DNA of 19,342 nt from Actinomycetes bacterium (GTDB lineage: Bacteria > Actinomycetota > Actinomycetes > Actinomycetales > Cellulomonadaceae): contig JAEWEJ010000325.1 in the NCBI GenBank assembly GCA_023389455.1, positions 1-19,342 of the forward strand, given 5' to 3'. Shown here one piece after another: positions 7,703 to 14,385 of this stretch (within the stretch, counting starts at the first letter, position 1; each line of letters begins with the position of its first letter). The notes beneath the pieces were generated by a model. The model made no database searches. It had not been told where the DNA came from and saw nothing but the letters and a program-made list of their open reading frames with translations. The translations under genes were made by a program, and so were the position numbers.

Positions 7703-9736
7703 GTGCCCCTTCCTGCTGCCGACCACGTCCGCTACGGCGGCGACTACAACCCCGAGCAGTGGCCCACGGAGGTGTGGGACGACGACCACGCGGCGTTCGG
7801 CCTGGCGCACGTCACGACGCTGACCGTCGGCGTCTTCGCGTGGGCGCACACCGAGCCGCGCGAGGGGCGGTACGACTTCTCACGGCTCGACGCGATCGTC
7901 GAGCGGGCGCACGCGGAGGGCCGTGACGTCGTGCTCGCGACGCCGAGCGGCGGGATGCCGCCGTGGGTGGCGCGCGCGTACCCCGACGCGTGCCGGGTGG
8001 ACTTCGAGGGCCGCCGGCACGTGTACGGGCAGCGGCACAACCACTGCCCCTCGTCACCGGACTTCCGACGGCTGTCGGTGGCGATGGCCGCACGGCTGGC
8101 CGACCGCTACGCGGACCACCCGGCCGTGGTGGCGTGGCACGTCGGCAACGAGTACGGCGGCGCCTGCTACTGCGACCTGTGCGCGGCGGGGTTCCGGCAG
8201 TGGCTGCGGGCGCGGTACGGCACGCTCGAGCGGCTCAACGAGGCGTGGAACGCGCTGTTCTGGTCCCACGTCGTGGGCGACTGGGACGAGGTCGTGCCGC
8301 CGTCGATGCTCTCCGAGCACTGGCGGGGGCCCAACCACACGGCGTTCCAGGGCATCACGCTGGACTACCGCCGCTACATGTCGGACCGGCTGCGCGAGGG
8401 GTACGTCGCGGAGAAGGCGGCGATCCGGGAGCGCAGCGCCCTGCCGGTGACGACCAACCTCATGGGGTTCTACCAGCCGCTCGACTACCACCGCTGGGCC
8501 GACGACCTGGACTTCGTCTCCTGGGACAACTACCCGCCGCTGCCGGACGACCCGCTGCGCACGGCCGCCCGCATGGCCGCCACGCACGCGGCCATGCGCG
8601 GTCTCAAGGGCGGGCAGCCCTTCTGGGTCATGGAGCAGACGCCGTCCATCACGGCCTCGCGCGACGTCAACCCGGTCAAGCGGCCCGGTGTGCTGGGCCT
8701 GTGGACCTGGCAGTCGGTGGCGCACGGCGCGGACGCGACCCTGTACTTCCAGATGCGCCAGTCGAAGGGGGCGTGCGAGAAGTACCACGGTGCGCTGCTC
8801 GACCACTCCGGACGCACGGACACCCGGGTGTTCCGGGAGGCCGCCGAGCTGGGCGCGCAGCTGTCCCGCACCGGGCACGCGCTGCTGGGCGCCCGCACCC
8901 CCGCCCGCGTCGCGCTGCTGCTCGACTGGGACTCGTGGTGGGCGGTCGAGATGACCGACGGGTACAACCGGCACGTCTCCTACCTGCAGACCCTGCTGCA
9001 GCACCACCGCGCGCTGTGGTCGGCGAACGCCGAGGTGGACGTGGTCCCCGTGACGGCGGACCTGGCGCCGTACGAGGTGGTGGTCGCCCCGGTGCTGCAC
9101 CTGCTCAAGGGCGACGTCGTCCAGCGGCTGACCGCCCACGTCGAGCGCGGCGGCTCCCTGGTGACGACCTTCTACGGCGGCCGCGTCGACGAGGACGACA
9201 ACGCGTACCTCGGCGTGCCCCCGCTGGACCCGCTGCTCGGCACGCGCGTGGAGGAGACGGACTCCGGCGTGCCGGGTGCCGCCAACCCCGTGACGCTCGT
9301 GCTCGACGGCGAGGCGTCGACCCACGACGCGACCCTCGTCTTCGAGCTGCTCGTGCCGGACGAGGGCACCGAGGTCGTCGGCACGTACGGCGCTGACTTC
9401 TACGCCGGGCGGGCCGCGGTGACGCGCGCCCGCCGGGGCGAGGGGTCGGCGTGGCACGTCGCGACGGGCCTGGACGACGCGGGCGTCGCGCGCGTGCTGC
9501 GGCACGTGCTGGCCGAGCACGGGCTGGTCGGGCCGCACGCCGACGACCCGGGCGTCGAGGTCACGCGGCGGGTCGCGCCCGACGGGACGACGTTCGTCTT
9601 CGTCCTGCACCACGGCGACGCACCGCTGACGGTGACGTCGCAGGTGGCGGGGGAGGACCTGCTGACAGGCCGGGTCGTGGAGGTCGGGGACGTGCTGACG
9701 CTCGGGCCCGCCGAGGTGCTGGTGCTGCGCGCCTGA
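7703..9736 (+). CDS. GH42 family beta-galactosidase
   Basis: A cytoplasmic retaining glycosidase of 677 residues, the normal GH42 length. It has a TIM barrel (about 1-390), a glutamine-amidotransferase-like trimerisation domain (about 390-600) and a small C-terminal beta domain. The N-terminus YGGDYNPEQWP is a GH42 hallmark. Acid/base Glu150 lies in WHVGNEYGG and nucleophile Glu311 in FWVMEQTPS. A likely structural zinc site is formed by Cys115 (NHCPSSP) and Cys155, Cys157 and Cys160 (ACYCDLC). The GTG start at 7703 has GAGG overlapping the previous stop. GH42 enzymes act on beta-D-galactosides, and some also act on alpha-L-arabinopyranosides. In a xylan-type locus with no lactose permease, removal of galactosyl or arabinopyranosyl decorations is a reasonable inference. 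Confidence 0.93.
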   Translation: MPLPAADHVRYGGDYNPEQWPTEVWDDDHAAFGLAHVTTLTVGVFAWAHTEPREGRYDFSRLDAIVERAHAEGRDVVLATPSGGMPPWVARAYPDACRVDFEGRRHVYGQRHNHCPSSPDFRRLSVAMAARLADRYADHPAVVAWHVGNEYGGACYCDLCAAGFRQWLRARYGTLERLNEAWNALFWSHVVGDWDEVVPPSMLSEHWRGPNHTAFQGITLDYRRYMSDRLREGYVAEKAAIRERSALPVTTNLMGFYQPLDYHRWADDLDFVSWDNYPPLPDDPLRTAARMAATHAAMRGLKGGQPFWVMEQTPSITASRDVNPVKRPGVLGLWTWQSVAHGADATLYFQMRQSKGACEKYHGALLDHSGRTDTRVFREAAELGAQLSRTGHALLGARTPARVALLLDWDSWWAVEMTDGYNRHVSYLQTLLQHHRALWSANAEVDVVPVTADLAPYEVVVAPVLHLLKGDVVQRLTAHVERGGSLVTTFYGGRVDEDDNAYLGVPPLDPLLGTRVEETDSGVPGAANPVTLVLDGEASTHDATLVFELLVPDEGTEVVGTYGADFYAGRAAVTRARRGEGSAWHVATGLDDAGVARVLRHVLAEHGLVGPHADDPGVEVTRRVAPDGTTFVFVLHHGDAPLTVTSQVAGEDLLTGRVVEVGDVLTLGPAEVLVLRA

Positions 9737-9741
9737 CGCAC

Positions 9742-9756
9742 GACCGCCGCGCGGTC
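9742..9756 (+). terminator. Possible terminator hairpin after the GH42 gene
   Basis: GACCGC (9742-9747) pairs with GCGGTC (9751-9756) around a 3-base loop, five bases past the stop. A competing longer pairing joins GGTCCCG (9753-9759) with CGGGACC (9792-9798). There is no U-tract. A terminator is expected here because the next gene is unrelated, but the exact structure is uncertain. Confidence 0.4.
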
Positions 9757-9838
9757 CCGGCGGGGCCACGGCCCGGCCGGTGCACCGCTCGCGGGACCAC
9801 CGCGCGCGGACGCCCGGGCGGCGGCCGTGGGCGGTGGC

Positions 9839-9844
9839 TAGGCT
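9839..9844 (+). promoter_or_regulatory. Candidate -10 element for the YbjN-domain gene
   Basis: TAGGCT resembles actinobacterial -10 hexamers and lies about 70 bases before the ATG at 9916. No convincing -35 is visible. Confidence 0.25.
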
Positions 9845-9915
9845 GCGGGCGGGTCGAGGGCGACGCCCGGTGTCGGTGACGACGCGGCCCACGGACCGCA
9901 CCCGACGGGGAGACC

Positions 9916-10407
9916 ATGGCCTTCTTCAGCAACGACACGTCCGTCCCGACCCCGCCCGCGCTGGGCGCGCTGGACCGCGACCGCATCACCGCGGCCCTGC
10001 AGGCGCGCGGCCTGGAGTACGGCATCGACGAGGACGGTGACGTCGGCGGGTACTGGGACGGGCACCTCTTCTACTTCTTCCTCATGGGTCCGGACGACAA
10101 GTCCCTGCAGGTGCGCGGCCGGTGGAACCGTGAGGTCGGCGCCGACCGGGTCGCGGAGGTGACGGCGCTGGTCAACGAGTGGAACGCGACGCACCTGTGG
10201 CCCAAGGCGTACGTGCGCGCCGAGGACGAGGTGGTCGGCGTCTACGGCGAGCACACCGTGGACTACGCGCACGGGATCAGCGACGAGCAGGTCGACCAGC
10301 ACCTGGCGTGCGGGATCGCGACGACGCTGCAGCTCTTCGAGCACCTCGACGAGGCGTACCCGGCCGAGGCGGCGGCGGCGAAGGCGCAGCTGCAGCAGCA
10401 GGGCTGA
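9916..10407 (+). CDS. YbjN domain-containing protein
   Basis: A small soluble, acidic protein of 163 residues with the YbjN fold, related to type III secretion chaperones. The core runs from about residue 20 to 150: LDRDRITAALQARGLEYGID, the WDGHLFYFFLMG strand pair, LQVRGRW, VNEWNATHLWPKAYV and a C-terminal helix. The tail is Ala/Gln-rich. The ATG follows GGGGAG with good spacing. Actinobacteria carry several YbjN paralogues of unknown biochemical role; enterobacterial YbjN has been linked to stress and motility regulation. It stands alone between the glycosidase unit and the reductase, with structured DNA on both sides, and does not look like part of the sugar pathway. Confidence 0.8.
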   Translation: MAFFSNDTSVPTPPALGALDRDRITAALQARGLEYGIDEDGDVGGYWDGHLFYFFLMGPDDKSLQVRGRWNREVGADRVAEVTALVNEWNATHLWPKAYVRAEDEVVGVYGEHTVDYAHGISDEQVDQHLACGIATTLQLFEHLDEAYPAEAAAAKAQLQQQG

Positions 10408-10414
10408 CGCGCGG

Positions 10415-10498
10415 CCCGGTGCGCCGTCCCGCCGCGCCAGTCGGCCGGCCCGACGCCCCGCCGTGCCGGGCACGTCGCGGCGAGGACGGCGCACCGGG
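10415..10498. repeat. Large cloverleaf-like inverted repeat between ybjN-type and reductase genes
   Basis: CCCGGTGCGCCGTCC (10415-10429) is the exact complement of GGACGGCGCACCGGG (10484-10498). The pairing continues inward as CGCCGCG (10430-10436) with CGCGGCG (10476-10482), leaving one bulged A (10483), for 22 base pairs in total. The 39-base interior can fold two hairpins: GTCGG/CCGAC (10440-10444, 10450-10454) and CGTGC/GCACG (10462-10466, 10470-10474). It begins 8 bases after the YbjN stop. It may be a terminator, a structured 3' end, a small RNA or a small palindromic repeat. Confidence 0.6.
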
Positions 10499-10516
10499 TA
10501 CGGCGGGGCAGGACCG

Positions 10517-10522
10517 TAGCGT
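10517..10522 (+). promoter_or_regulatory. Candidate -10 element for the aldo/keto reductase
   Basis: TAGCGT lies 30 bases before the ATG at 10553 and just after the cloverleaf repeat. It matches the TAnnnT pattern, but no -35 is evident. Confidence 0.25.
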
Positions 10523-10552
10523 GGCCCCACCCCGACGACGAGGAGCCCCTGC

Positions 10553-11593
10553 ATGCCCGCCCTGCACCCGTACCGCGCCGCGGACGACCGGTACGCGTCC
10601 ATGCCCTACCGCCGCACGGGGCGCTCGGGCCTCGACCTGCCCGCGCTGTCGCTGGGCCTGTGGCACAACTTCGGTGACCTGACGCCGTTCGGCACGCAGC
10701 GCGACGTCCTGCGACGTGCGTTCGACCTGGGCATCACGCACCTCGACCTCGCGAACAACTACGGCCCCCGCCCGGGTGCGGCCGAGGAGAACTTCGGCAG
10801 GCACCTCGCCGCGGACCTGCGGCCGTACCGCGACGAGCTGGTCATCTCCACCAAGGCCGGCTACGACATGTGGTCCGGCCCGTACCAGGACGGCGGGTCG
10901 CGCAAGTACCTGCTGTCCTCCCTCGACGCGTCGCTGCGCCGGATGGGCCTGGAGTACGTCGACGTCTTCTACCACCACCGCCCGGACCCCTCGACGCCGC
11001 TCGAGGAGACGATGGGTGCCCTCGCCCAGGCCGTGCGCAGCGGCAAGGCGCTGTACGTGGGCGTCTCCAACTACACGCCGGCCCAGACGCGCGAGGCGCA
11101 CGCCGTGCTCGCCGACATGGGTGTCCGGCTGCTGATCCACCAGCCCAGCTACTCGATGTTCAACCGGCACGTCGAGCGCGTGGGGGAGGGGCAGTCCGAG
11201 TCGCTGCTCGACGTGGTGGGTGACCTGGGTGTGGGGACGATCGTGTTCTCGCCGCTCGCGCAGGGCCTGCTCACGGAGAAGTACCTGGGCGGGAACGCGC
11301 CCGCGGGGTCCCGTGCGGCCGGCGCGAGCCCGTTCCTGTCCGAGGGCGCGCTGTCGGAGACCTACCTGGCCCGGGCGCGGGCGCTCGCCGAGATCGCGGC
11401 AGGGCGCGGCCAGACGCTCGCGCAGCTCGCGCTGTCCTGGGTGCTGCGCGACGACCGCATCACCTCGGCGCTCGTCGGCGCGAGCTCGGTCGCGCAGCTG
11501 GAGGACAACGTGGCCGCGCTGTCGGCGCCGCCGCTGACGGACGACGAGCTCGCGGCGATCGAGGAGCACGCGGTCGACGGCACGGGCCGCTGA
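10553..11593 (+). CDS. Aldo/keto reductase, L-glyceraldehyde-3-phosphate reductase type
   Basis: A cytoplasmic NADPH-dependent aldo/keto reductase of 346 residues with a TIM-barrel fold. The AKR tetrad is visible as Asp65 (THLDLANNYG), Tyr70, Lys101 (STKAGYDMW) and His142 (DVFYHHRPD). The combination NNYGPRPGAAEENFG, KAGYDMWSGPY and the FYHHRPD strand is typical of the YghZ/Gpr (AKR14) group, which reduces L-glyceraldehyde 3-phosphate and various aldehydes. The C-terminal cofactor segment includes ALVGASSVAQLEDNV. The ATG has GAGGAG (10540-10545) 7 bases upstream. It faces the GntR cassette across a hairpin. A role in detoxifying sugar-derived aldehydes would suit the neighbourhood but is inference only. 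Confidence 0.88.
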   Translation: MPALHPYRAADDRYASMPYRRTGRSGLDLPALSLGLWHNFGDLTPFGTQRDVLRRAFDLGITHLDLANNYGPRPGAAEENFGRHLAADLRPYRDELVISTKAGYDMWSGPYQDGGSRKYLLSSLDASLRRMGLEYVDVFYHHRPDPSTPLEETMGALAQAVRSGKALYVGVSNYTPAQTREAHAVLADMGVRLLIHQPSYSMFNRHVERVGEGQSESLLDVVGDLGVGTIVFSPLAQGLLTEKYLGGNAPAGSRAAGASPFLSEGALSETYLARARALAEIAAGRGQTLAQLALSWVLRDDRITSALVGASSVAQLEDNVAALSAPPLTDDELAAIEEHAVDGTGR

Positions 11594-11603
11594 GGCCGAC
11601 GAC

Positions 11604-11660
11604 GCACGCTGTGTGACGGGCGCTGCCGGGATCCGACAGCAACCCGCCACACAGCGGTGC
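11604..11660. terminator. Long imperfect hairpin terminator between convergent genes
   Basis: Nested arms pair in order: GCAC (11604-11607) with GTGC (11657-11660); GCTGTGTG (11608-11615) with CACACAGC (11648-11655); CGGG (11617-11620) with CCCG (11643-11646); GCTG (11622-11625) with CAGC (11637-11640); CGG with CCG around a GAT loop. Single-base bulges and mismatches interrupt the stem. It probably terminates the reductase and the opposing GntR gene. Its core (11616-11647) matches the hairpin beyond the GH67 gene at about 25 of 32 positions. Confidence 0.7.
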
Positions 11661-11669
11661 CCGTTGGAC

Positions 11670-11730
11670 GATGGGTCGACCGTTGGCGTCCGGCACCCCC
11701 GACGTGCGGAAGAAGGACGACCGCGCCGGT
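11670..11730 (-). pseudogene. Remnant of a GH67 alpha-glucuronidase 3' end
   Basis: Read on the minus strand this stretch encodes RSSFFRTSGVPDANGRPI. The intact GH67 gene in this window ends RSYFFRKSGVPDASGRPIY. Fifteen of 20 aligned residues and about 48 of 61 bases (aligned to 17422-17482, hand count) agree. The final Tyr and stop are lost (Val, Gln instead). Similarity stops about where the GntR stop codon region begins. A terminator-like hairpin follows on its 3' side, as in the intact copy. SGVPDxxGRPIY is a characteristic GH67 C-terminus, so this is most likely a decayed gene end and not an independent gene. It marks the left edge of the GntR-to-MFS cassette. Confidence 0.7.
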
Positions 11731-11744
11731 GAGCGGGTGGTCGG

Positions 11745-12419
11745 TCAGTCGGCGGGCGACAGGCGCTCGCGCAGGCGGTGCGGGTCCGCCAGGTGCTGCG
11801 CCATGATCGCCGCCGCAGCGTCGCCGTCCCGGCGCTCGAAGGCGTCGAGCAGGGCGGTGTGCTCGCGTGCGCTCTTCTCGCGGTCGCCGCCCTGCGCGCG
11901 CACCAGGGCGGCGAGGTAGAAGCTGCTGATCTCGCGCAGGCTGCGAAGGACCTCGCCGAGCCGCGGGGAGTGCGCGCACTCGATGACCTCGAGGTGGAAC
12001 CGGCGGTTGAGCTCGAGCCACGTCGGGTGGTCGGGGGCGGCCTCCATCGCCGCCTCGGCCCGGCGCAGGGACGCGAGCTCCGTGGCTGTCATGCGCTCGG
12101 CCGCCCGCCGCGCGGCCAGCGGCTCGAGCAGCAGACGCATCTCGTTGGTCTCGACGGCCTCGTCGAGGTCGACCTCCCGCACCGTCGCGGCGCGTTGCGG
12201 GTGCACCGCGATGAGCCCGTCGTTGGCGAGGTCCCGCATGGCCTCGCGCACGGGCGTGACGCTGGTGCCGAAGCGCTCGGCGATCTCGCCCTGCACGAGC
12301 CGCGACCCGGGCGGGTACACGCCGGAGAAGATCGCCTCACGGATCCGTTCGCGGACCCAGACGTGCGCGGTGACCGGTGCGTCGGCGCGGGACGCGTCGC
12401 TCGGGCTCACGCCGGCCAT
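11745..12419 (-). CDS. GntR family regulator, FCD (FadR) subfamily
   Basis: A 224-residue transcription factor. The N-terminal winged helix-turn-helix spans about residues 20-85 (RIREAIFSGVYPPGSRLVQGEIAERFGTSVTPVREAMRDL, cited here as IAERFGTSVTPVREAM). The all-helical FCD effector domain follows, with candidate metal- or ligand-binding residues in NEMRLLLEP, NRRFHLEV and the late EHTALLDAF. It is divergent from the SsuBC-type operon and probably controls it and itself through the palindrome at 12557-12572. The ATG at 12419 has only a weak SD (GGAAG), and a possible leader ORF with a strong SD overlaps it. A GTG at codon 4 is an alternative. The effector is unknown, perhaps the imported compound or its hydrolysis product. 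Confidence 0.9.
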   Translation of the reverse strand: MAGVSPSDASRADAPVTAHVWVRERIREAIFSGVYPPGSRLVQGEIAERFGTSVTPVREAMRDLANDGLIAVHPQRAATVREVDLDEAVETNEMRLLLEPLAARRAAERMTATELASLRRAEAAMEAAPDHPTWLELNRRFHLEVIECAHSPRLGEVLRSLREISSFYLAALVRAQGGDREKSAREHTALLDAFERRDGDAAAAIMAQHLADPHRLRERLSPAD

Positions 12420-12493
12420 GCTTCCACGCCGGAGCGCCGGCGACGCCTCGTCGCGGCCGACGGAGCAGCGCCGGGGTGGACGAGGAAGGGCAT
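12407..12493 (-). CDS. Possible leader peptide upstream of the GntR gene
   Basis: A 28-codon ORF begins at an ATG (12491-12493) preceded by GGAGG and encodes MPFLVHPGAAPSAAT, then five consecutive arginines, then SGVEAWPA. Its TGA lies at codon 4 of the GntR gene, out of frame. That gene's own SD is weak, so translational coupling is possible. Short ORFs arise easily in GC-rich DNA and there is no homology evidence, so this is a weak call. Confidence 0.2.
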   Translation of the reverse strand: MPFLVHPGAAPSAATRRRRRSGVEAWPA

Positions 12494-12503
12494 CGGGCCT
12501 CCG

Positions 12504-12574
12504 TTACGTCGTCTTTACGTGGGGTGCGCCCGCGGGAAACGCGGGCGGCGTAGAACATCTATAGATTATAGAAC
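12504..12574. promoter_or_regulatory. Divergent promoter and probable GntR operator
   Basis: An AT-rich island stands out in the GC-rich background. ATCTATAGAT (12557-12566) is a perfect 10-base palindrome, overlapped by TCTATA-GAT-TATAGA (12558-12572), a second inverted repeat. Candidate -10 boxes lie inside it: TAGATT or TATAGA on the plus strand and a perfect TATAAT on the minus strand (12570-12565). FCD-type GntR proteins bind short palindromes of this kind. Further left are a hairpin with arms CGCCCGCG (12527-12534) and CGCGGGCG (12540-12547), and a direct repeat TTACGT (12504-12509 and 12515-12520). Assignment to the neighbouring GntR is inferred. Confidence 0.65.
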
Positions 12575-12593
12575 CGACGCCGAAGGAGCTCCC

Positions 12594-13430
12594 GTGACCA
12601 CGACCCTGGCACCAGCCCTGGGACCAGCCCCCGGCACGACGACGGAGCACCAGCTCGTGGTCGAGCACGTGCACCGCACGTTCACGAGCCCCGAGGGCGG
12701 GACGGTCGACGCGCTCGTCGAGGCCGACCTGACCGTCCGCCCGGGCGAGTTCATCTCGCTGATCGGTCCGAGCGGCTGCGGCAAGAGCACGCTGTTCAAC
12801 CTCATCGCCGGGCTGGACGCCCCGACCAGCGGCCGCATCCTCATCGACGGCGTCGACCGCTCGGGGCAGCAGGGCCTCGTCGGGTACATGCTGCAGAAGG
12901 ACCTGCTGCTGCCCTGGCGCACGGTGCTCGAGAACGTGGTCCTGGGCCTGGAGATCGGGGGCGTGCGCCGCAAGGCCGCGCAGGCGATCGCGCGCCCCCT
13001 GCTGACCACGTACGGCCTCGGCGGGTTCGAGGGGCGGTACCCCGCGCAGCTGTCGGGCGGCATGCGCCAGCGCGTCGCGCTGCTGCGCACGATCCTGTTC
13101 AACCGCGACATCATCCTGCTCGACGAGCCGTTCGGTGCGCTGGACGCCCAGACGCGCGAGCACATGCAGGAGTGGCTGCTCGACCTGTGGGACGACTTCC
13201 AGAAGACGGTCCTGTTCGTCACGCACGACATCGACGAGGCCATCTACCTCTCCGACCGGGTCGTGGTCATGTCCGCCCGCCCCGGGCGCATCGTCGCCGA
13301 CTTCGACGTGCCGCTCGACCGCCCGCGCAAGCCGTCGATCGTCACCAGCGCGGAGTTCGTCCGGCTCAAGGCGGACGCCCGTGAGCTCCTGAACGGGGCC
13401 CACCGCACGCACGACGAGCAGGAGGCCTGA
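12594..13430 (+). CDS. ABC transporter ATPase, SsuB/TauB-like
   Basis: The cytoplasmic ATP-hydrolysing subunit of a nitrate/sulfonate/taurine-family importer, 278 residues. Walker A is GPSGCGKST (58-66), the signature LSGGMRQR starts at residue 153, Walker B is IILLDEPFGALD with Asp177 and Glu178, and the switch histidine is His211 (VTHDIDEA). The Q-loop region reads MLQKDLLLPWRTVLENV, as in the SsuB/TauB group. The GTG at 12594 follows GAAGGAG (12582-12588) and is the first gene after the palindromic operator. Its stop overlaps the permease start by one base (TGATG), so the two are coupled. The family handles small solutes such as sulfonates, nitrate, pyrimidine precursors and nitriles, so the exact substrate cannot be read from this subunit. 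Confidence 0.93.
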   Translation: MTTTLAPALGPAPGTTTEHQLVVEHVHRTFTSPEGGTVDALVEADLTVRPGEFISLIGPSGCGKSTLFNLIAGLDAPTSGRILIDGVDRSGQQGLVGYMLQKDLLLPWRTVLENVVLGLEIGGVRRKAAQAIARPLLTTYGLGGFEGRYPAQLSGGMRQRVALLRTILFNRDIILLDEPFGALDAQTREHMQEWLLDLWDDFQKTVLFVTHDIDEAIYLSDRVVVMSARPGRIVADFDVPLDRPRKPSIVTSAEFVRLKADARELLNGAHRTHDEQEA

Positions 13431-14329
13431 TGTCCGCCACGACCGTCCCCGCACCGACCGCGCCCGCCGGCGGGACGCCCGTCACCGCGCAGGACAGCCT
13501 GAGCGAGCTCGGTCGGCTGCGCGCCACCATCCAGCCCGTCGTGCGCCGTCGTCGCGGCACGCAGGAACCGAGCTCGTGGAGCGTCAACGCGATGCGGGTC
13601 GGCGTGGTCGTCACCGTCCTCGCGCTGTGGGAGGCCGGCGTGCGCGCCGGGCTCGTCGACCCGTTCTTCTGGAGCCAGCCCTCGCAGATCTGGCAGACCG
13701 CGGTCGTCGCGTTCGGCAACGGCGACATCCTCGCGAACGCCCGGTTCACGTTCACCTCGACCGTCCTGGGCTTCGTGCTCGGCGTCGTCGGAGGTGTCGT
13801 GCTCGGCCTGTCGTTCTGGTGGTCCCGCCGGTACGCCCTCGTCGCCGAGCCACTGGTCATCGCCTTCGAGGCGATGCCGAAGCTCGCCCTGGCCCCGATC
13901 GTCGTCCTCGTCCTGGGGCTGGGTCTGGGCTCCAAGGTCGCCATGGCGACCGCGCTCGTGATCGTCATCCAGACGCTCAACACCTACGCGGCCGTGCGGT
14001 CCGTCGACCAGGACCTCACGACGCTCCTGTACTCCCTCGGCGCGTCCCGCCGTCAGGTGTTCGCCAAGGTCGTCGTCCCCTCGACGCTCCCGTGGATCGC
14101 CTCGAGCCTGCGCGTGGCGATCGGCCTGGCCCTGACCGGCGCGATCGTGGGGGAGTACATCGGCTCGACCGCCGGGCTCGGTCGGATGATCCACTACGCC
14201 GGCTCCACGTACGACATCGCCCTCATCTGGGTCGGGGTCTTCACGCTCGCGCTGCTGTCGATGCTCCTGTACGTCGTCGTCTCCTGGCTCGAGCGCCGCC
14301 TGCTCAAGGGCCTGTCCCACACCCGCTGA
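13430..14329 (+). CDS. ABC transporter permease, SsuC/TauC-like
   Basis: The inner-membrane permease of the same importer, 299 residues. A cytoplasmic N-terminal tail of about 50 residues precedes around six membrane spans. The family segment SQPSQIW is followed by TFTSTVLGFVLGVVGGVVLG. The ATPase-docking loop is LLYSLGASRRQVFAKVVVPS, followed by LPWIASSLRVAIGLALTGAI, both typical of SsuC/TauC proteins. The ATG shares its first base with the ATPase stop, and AGGAGG (13420-13425) is 4 bases upstream. It forms the pore served by the NMT1-type lipoprotein encoded 56 bases downstream. No regulatory element is obvious in that gap. Confidence 0.92.
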   Translation: MSATTVPAPTAPAGGTPVTAQDSLSELGRLRATIQPVVRRRRGTQEPSSWSVNAMRVGVVVTVLALWEAGVRAGLVDPFFWSQPSQIWQTAVVAFGNGDILANARFTFTSTVLGFVLGVVGGVVLGLSFWWSRRYALVAEPLVIAFEAMPKLALAPIVVLVLGLGLGSKVAMATALVIVIQTLNTYAAVRSVDQDLTTLLYSLGASRRQVFAKVVVPSTLPWIASSLRVAIGLALTGAIVGEYIGSTAGLGRMIHYAGSTYDIALIWVGVFTLALLSMLLYVVVSWLERRLLKGLSHTR

Positions 14330-14385
14330 GCCCGCCGGGCCACCCCCGTGCCCGGCGCCATCCCCCACCCCCGGAGGACACCCCT

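Noticed and set aside
8054..9901. A 615-codon minus-strand frame opposite the GH42 gene.
   Set aside because: Its composition is that of a frame-shadow with no recognisable motif, whereas the plus strand carries clear GH42 catalytic motifs.
10415..10498. The cloverleaf-like repeat as a tRNA.
   Set aside because: It has no anticodon arm, no T-loop consensus and no 3' acceptor pattern, and the closing stem is far too long.
14330..14385. A GCCCGCCGGGC mini-hairpin between permease and binding-protein genes as a terminator.
   Set aside because: The four-base stem is too short to be meaningful in this base composition.
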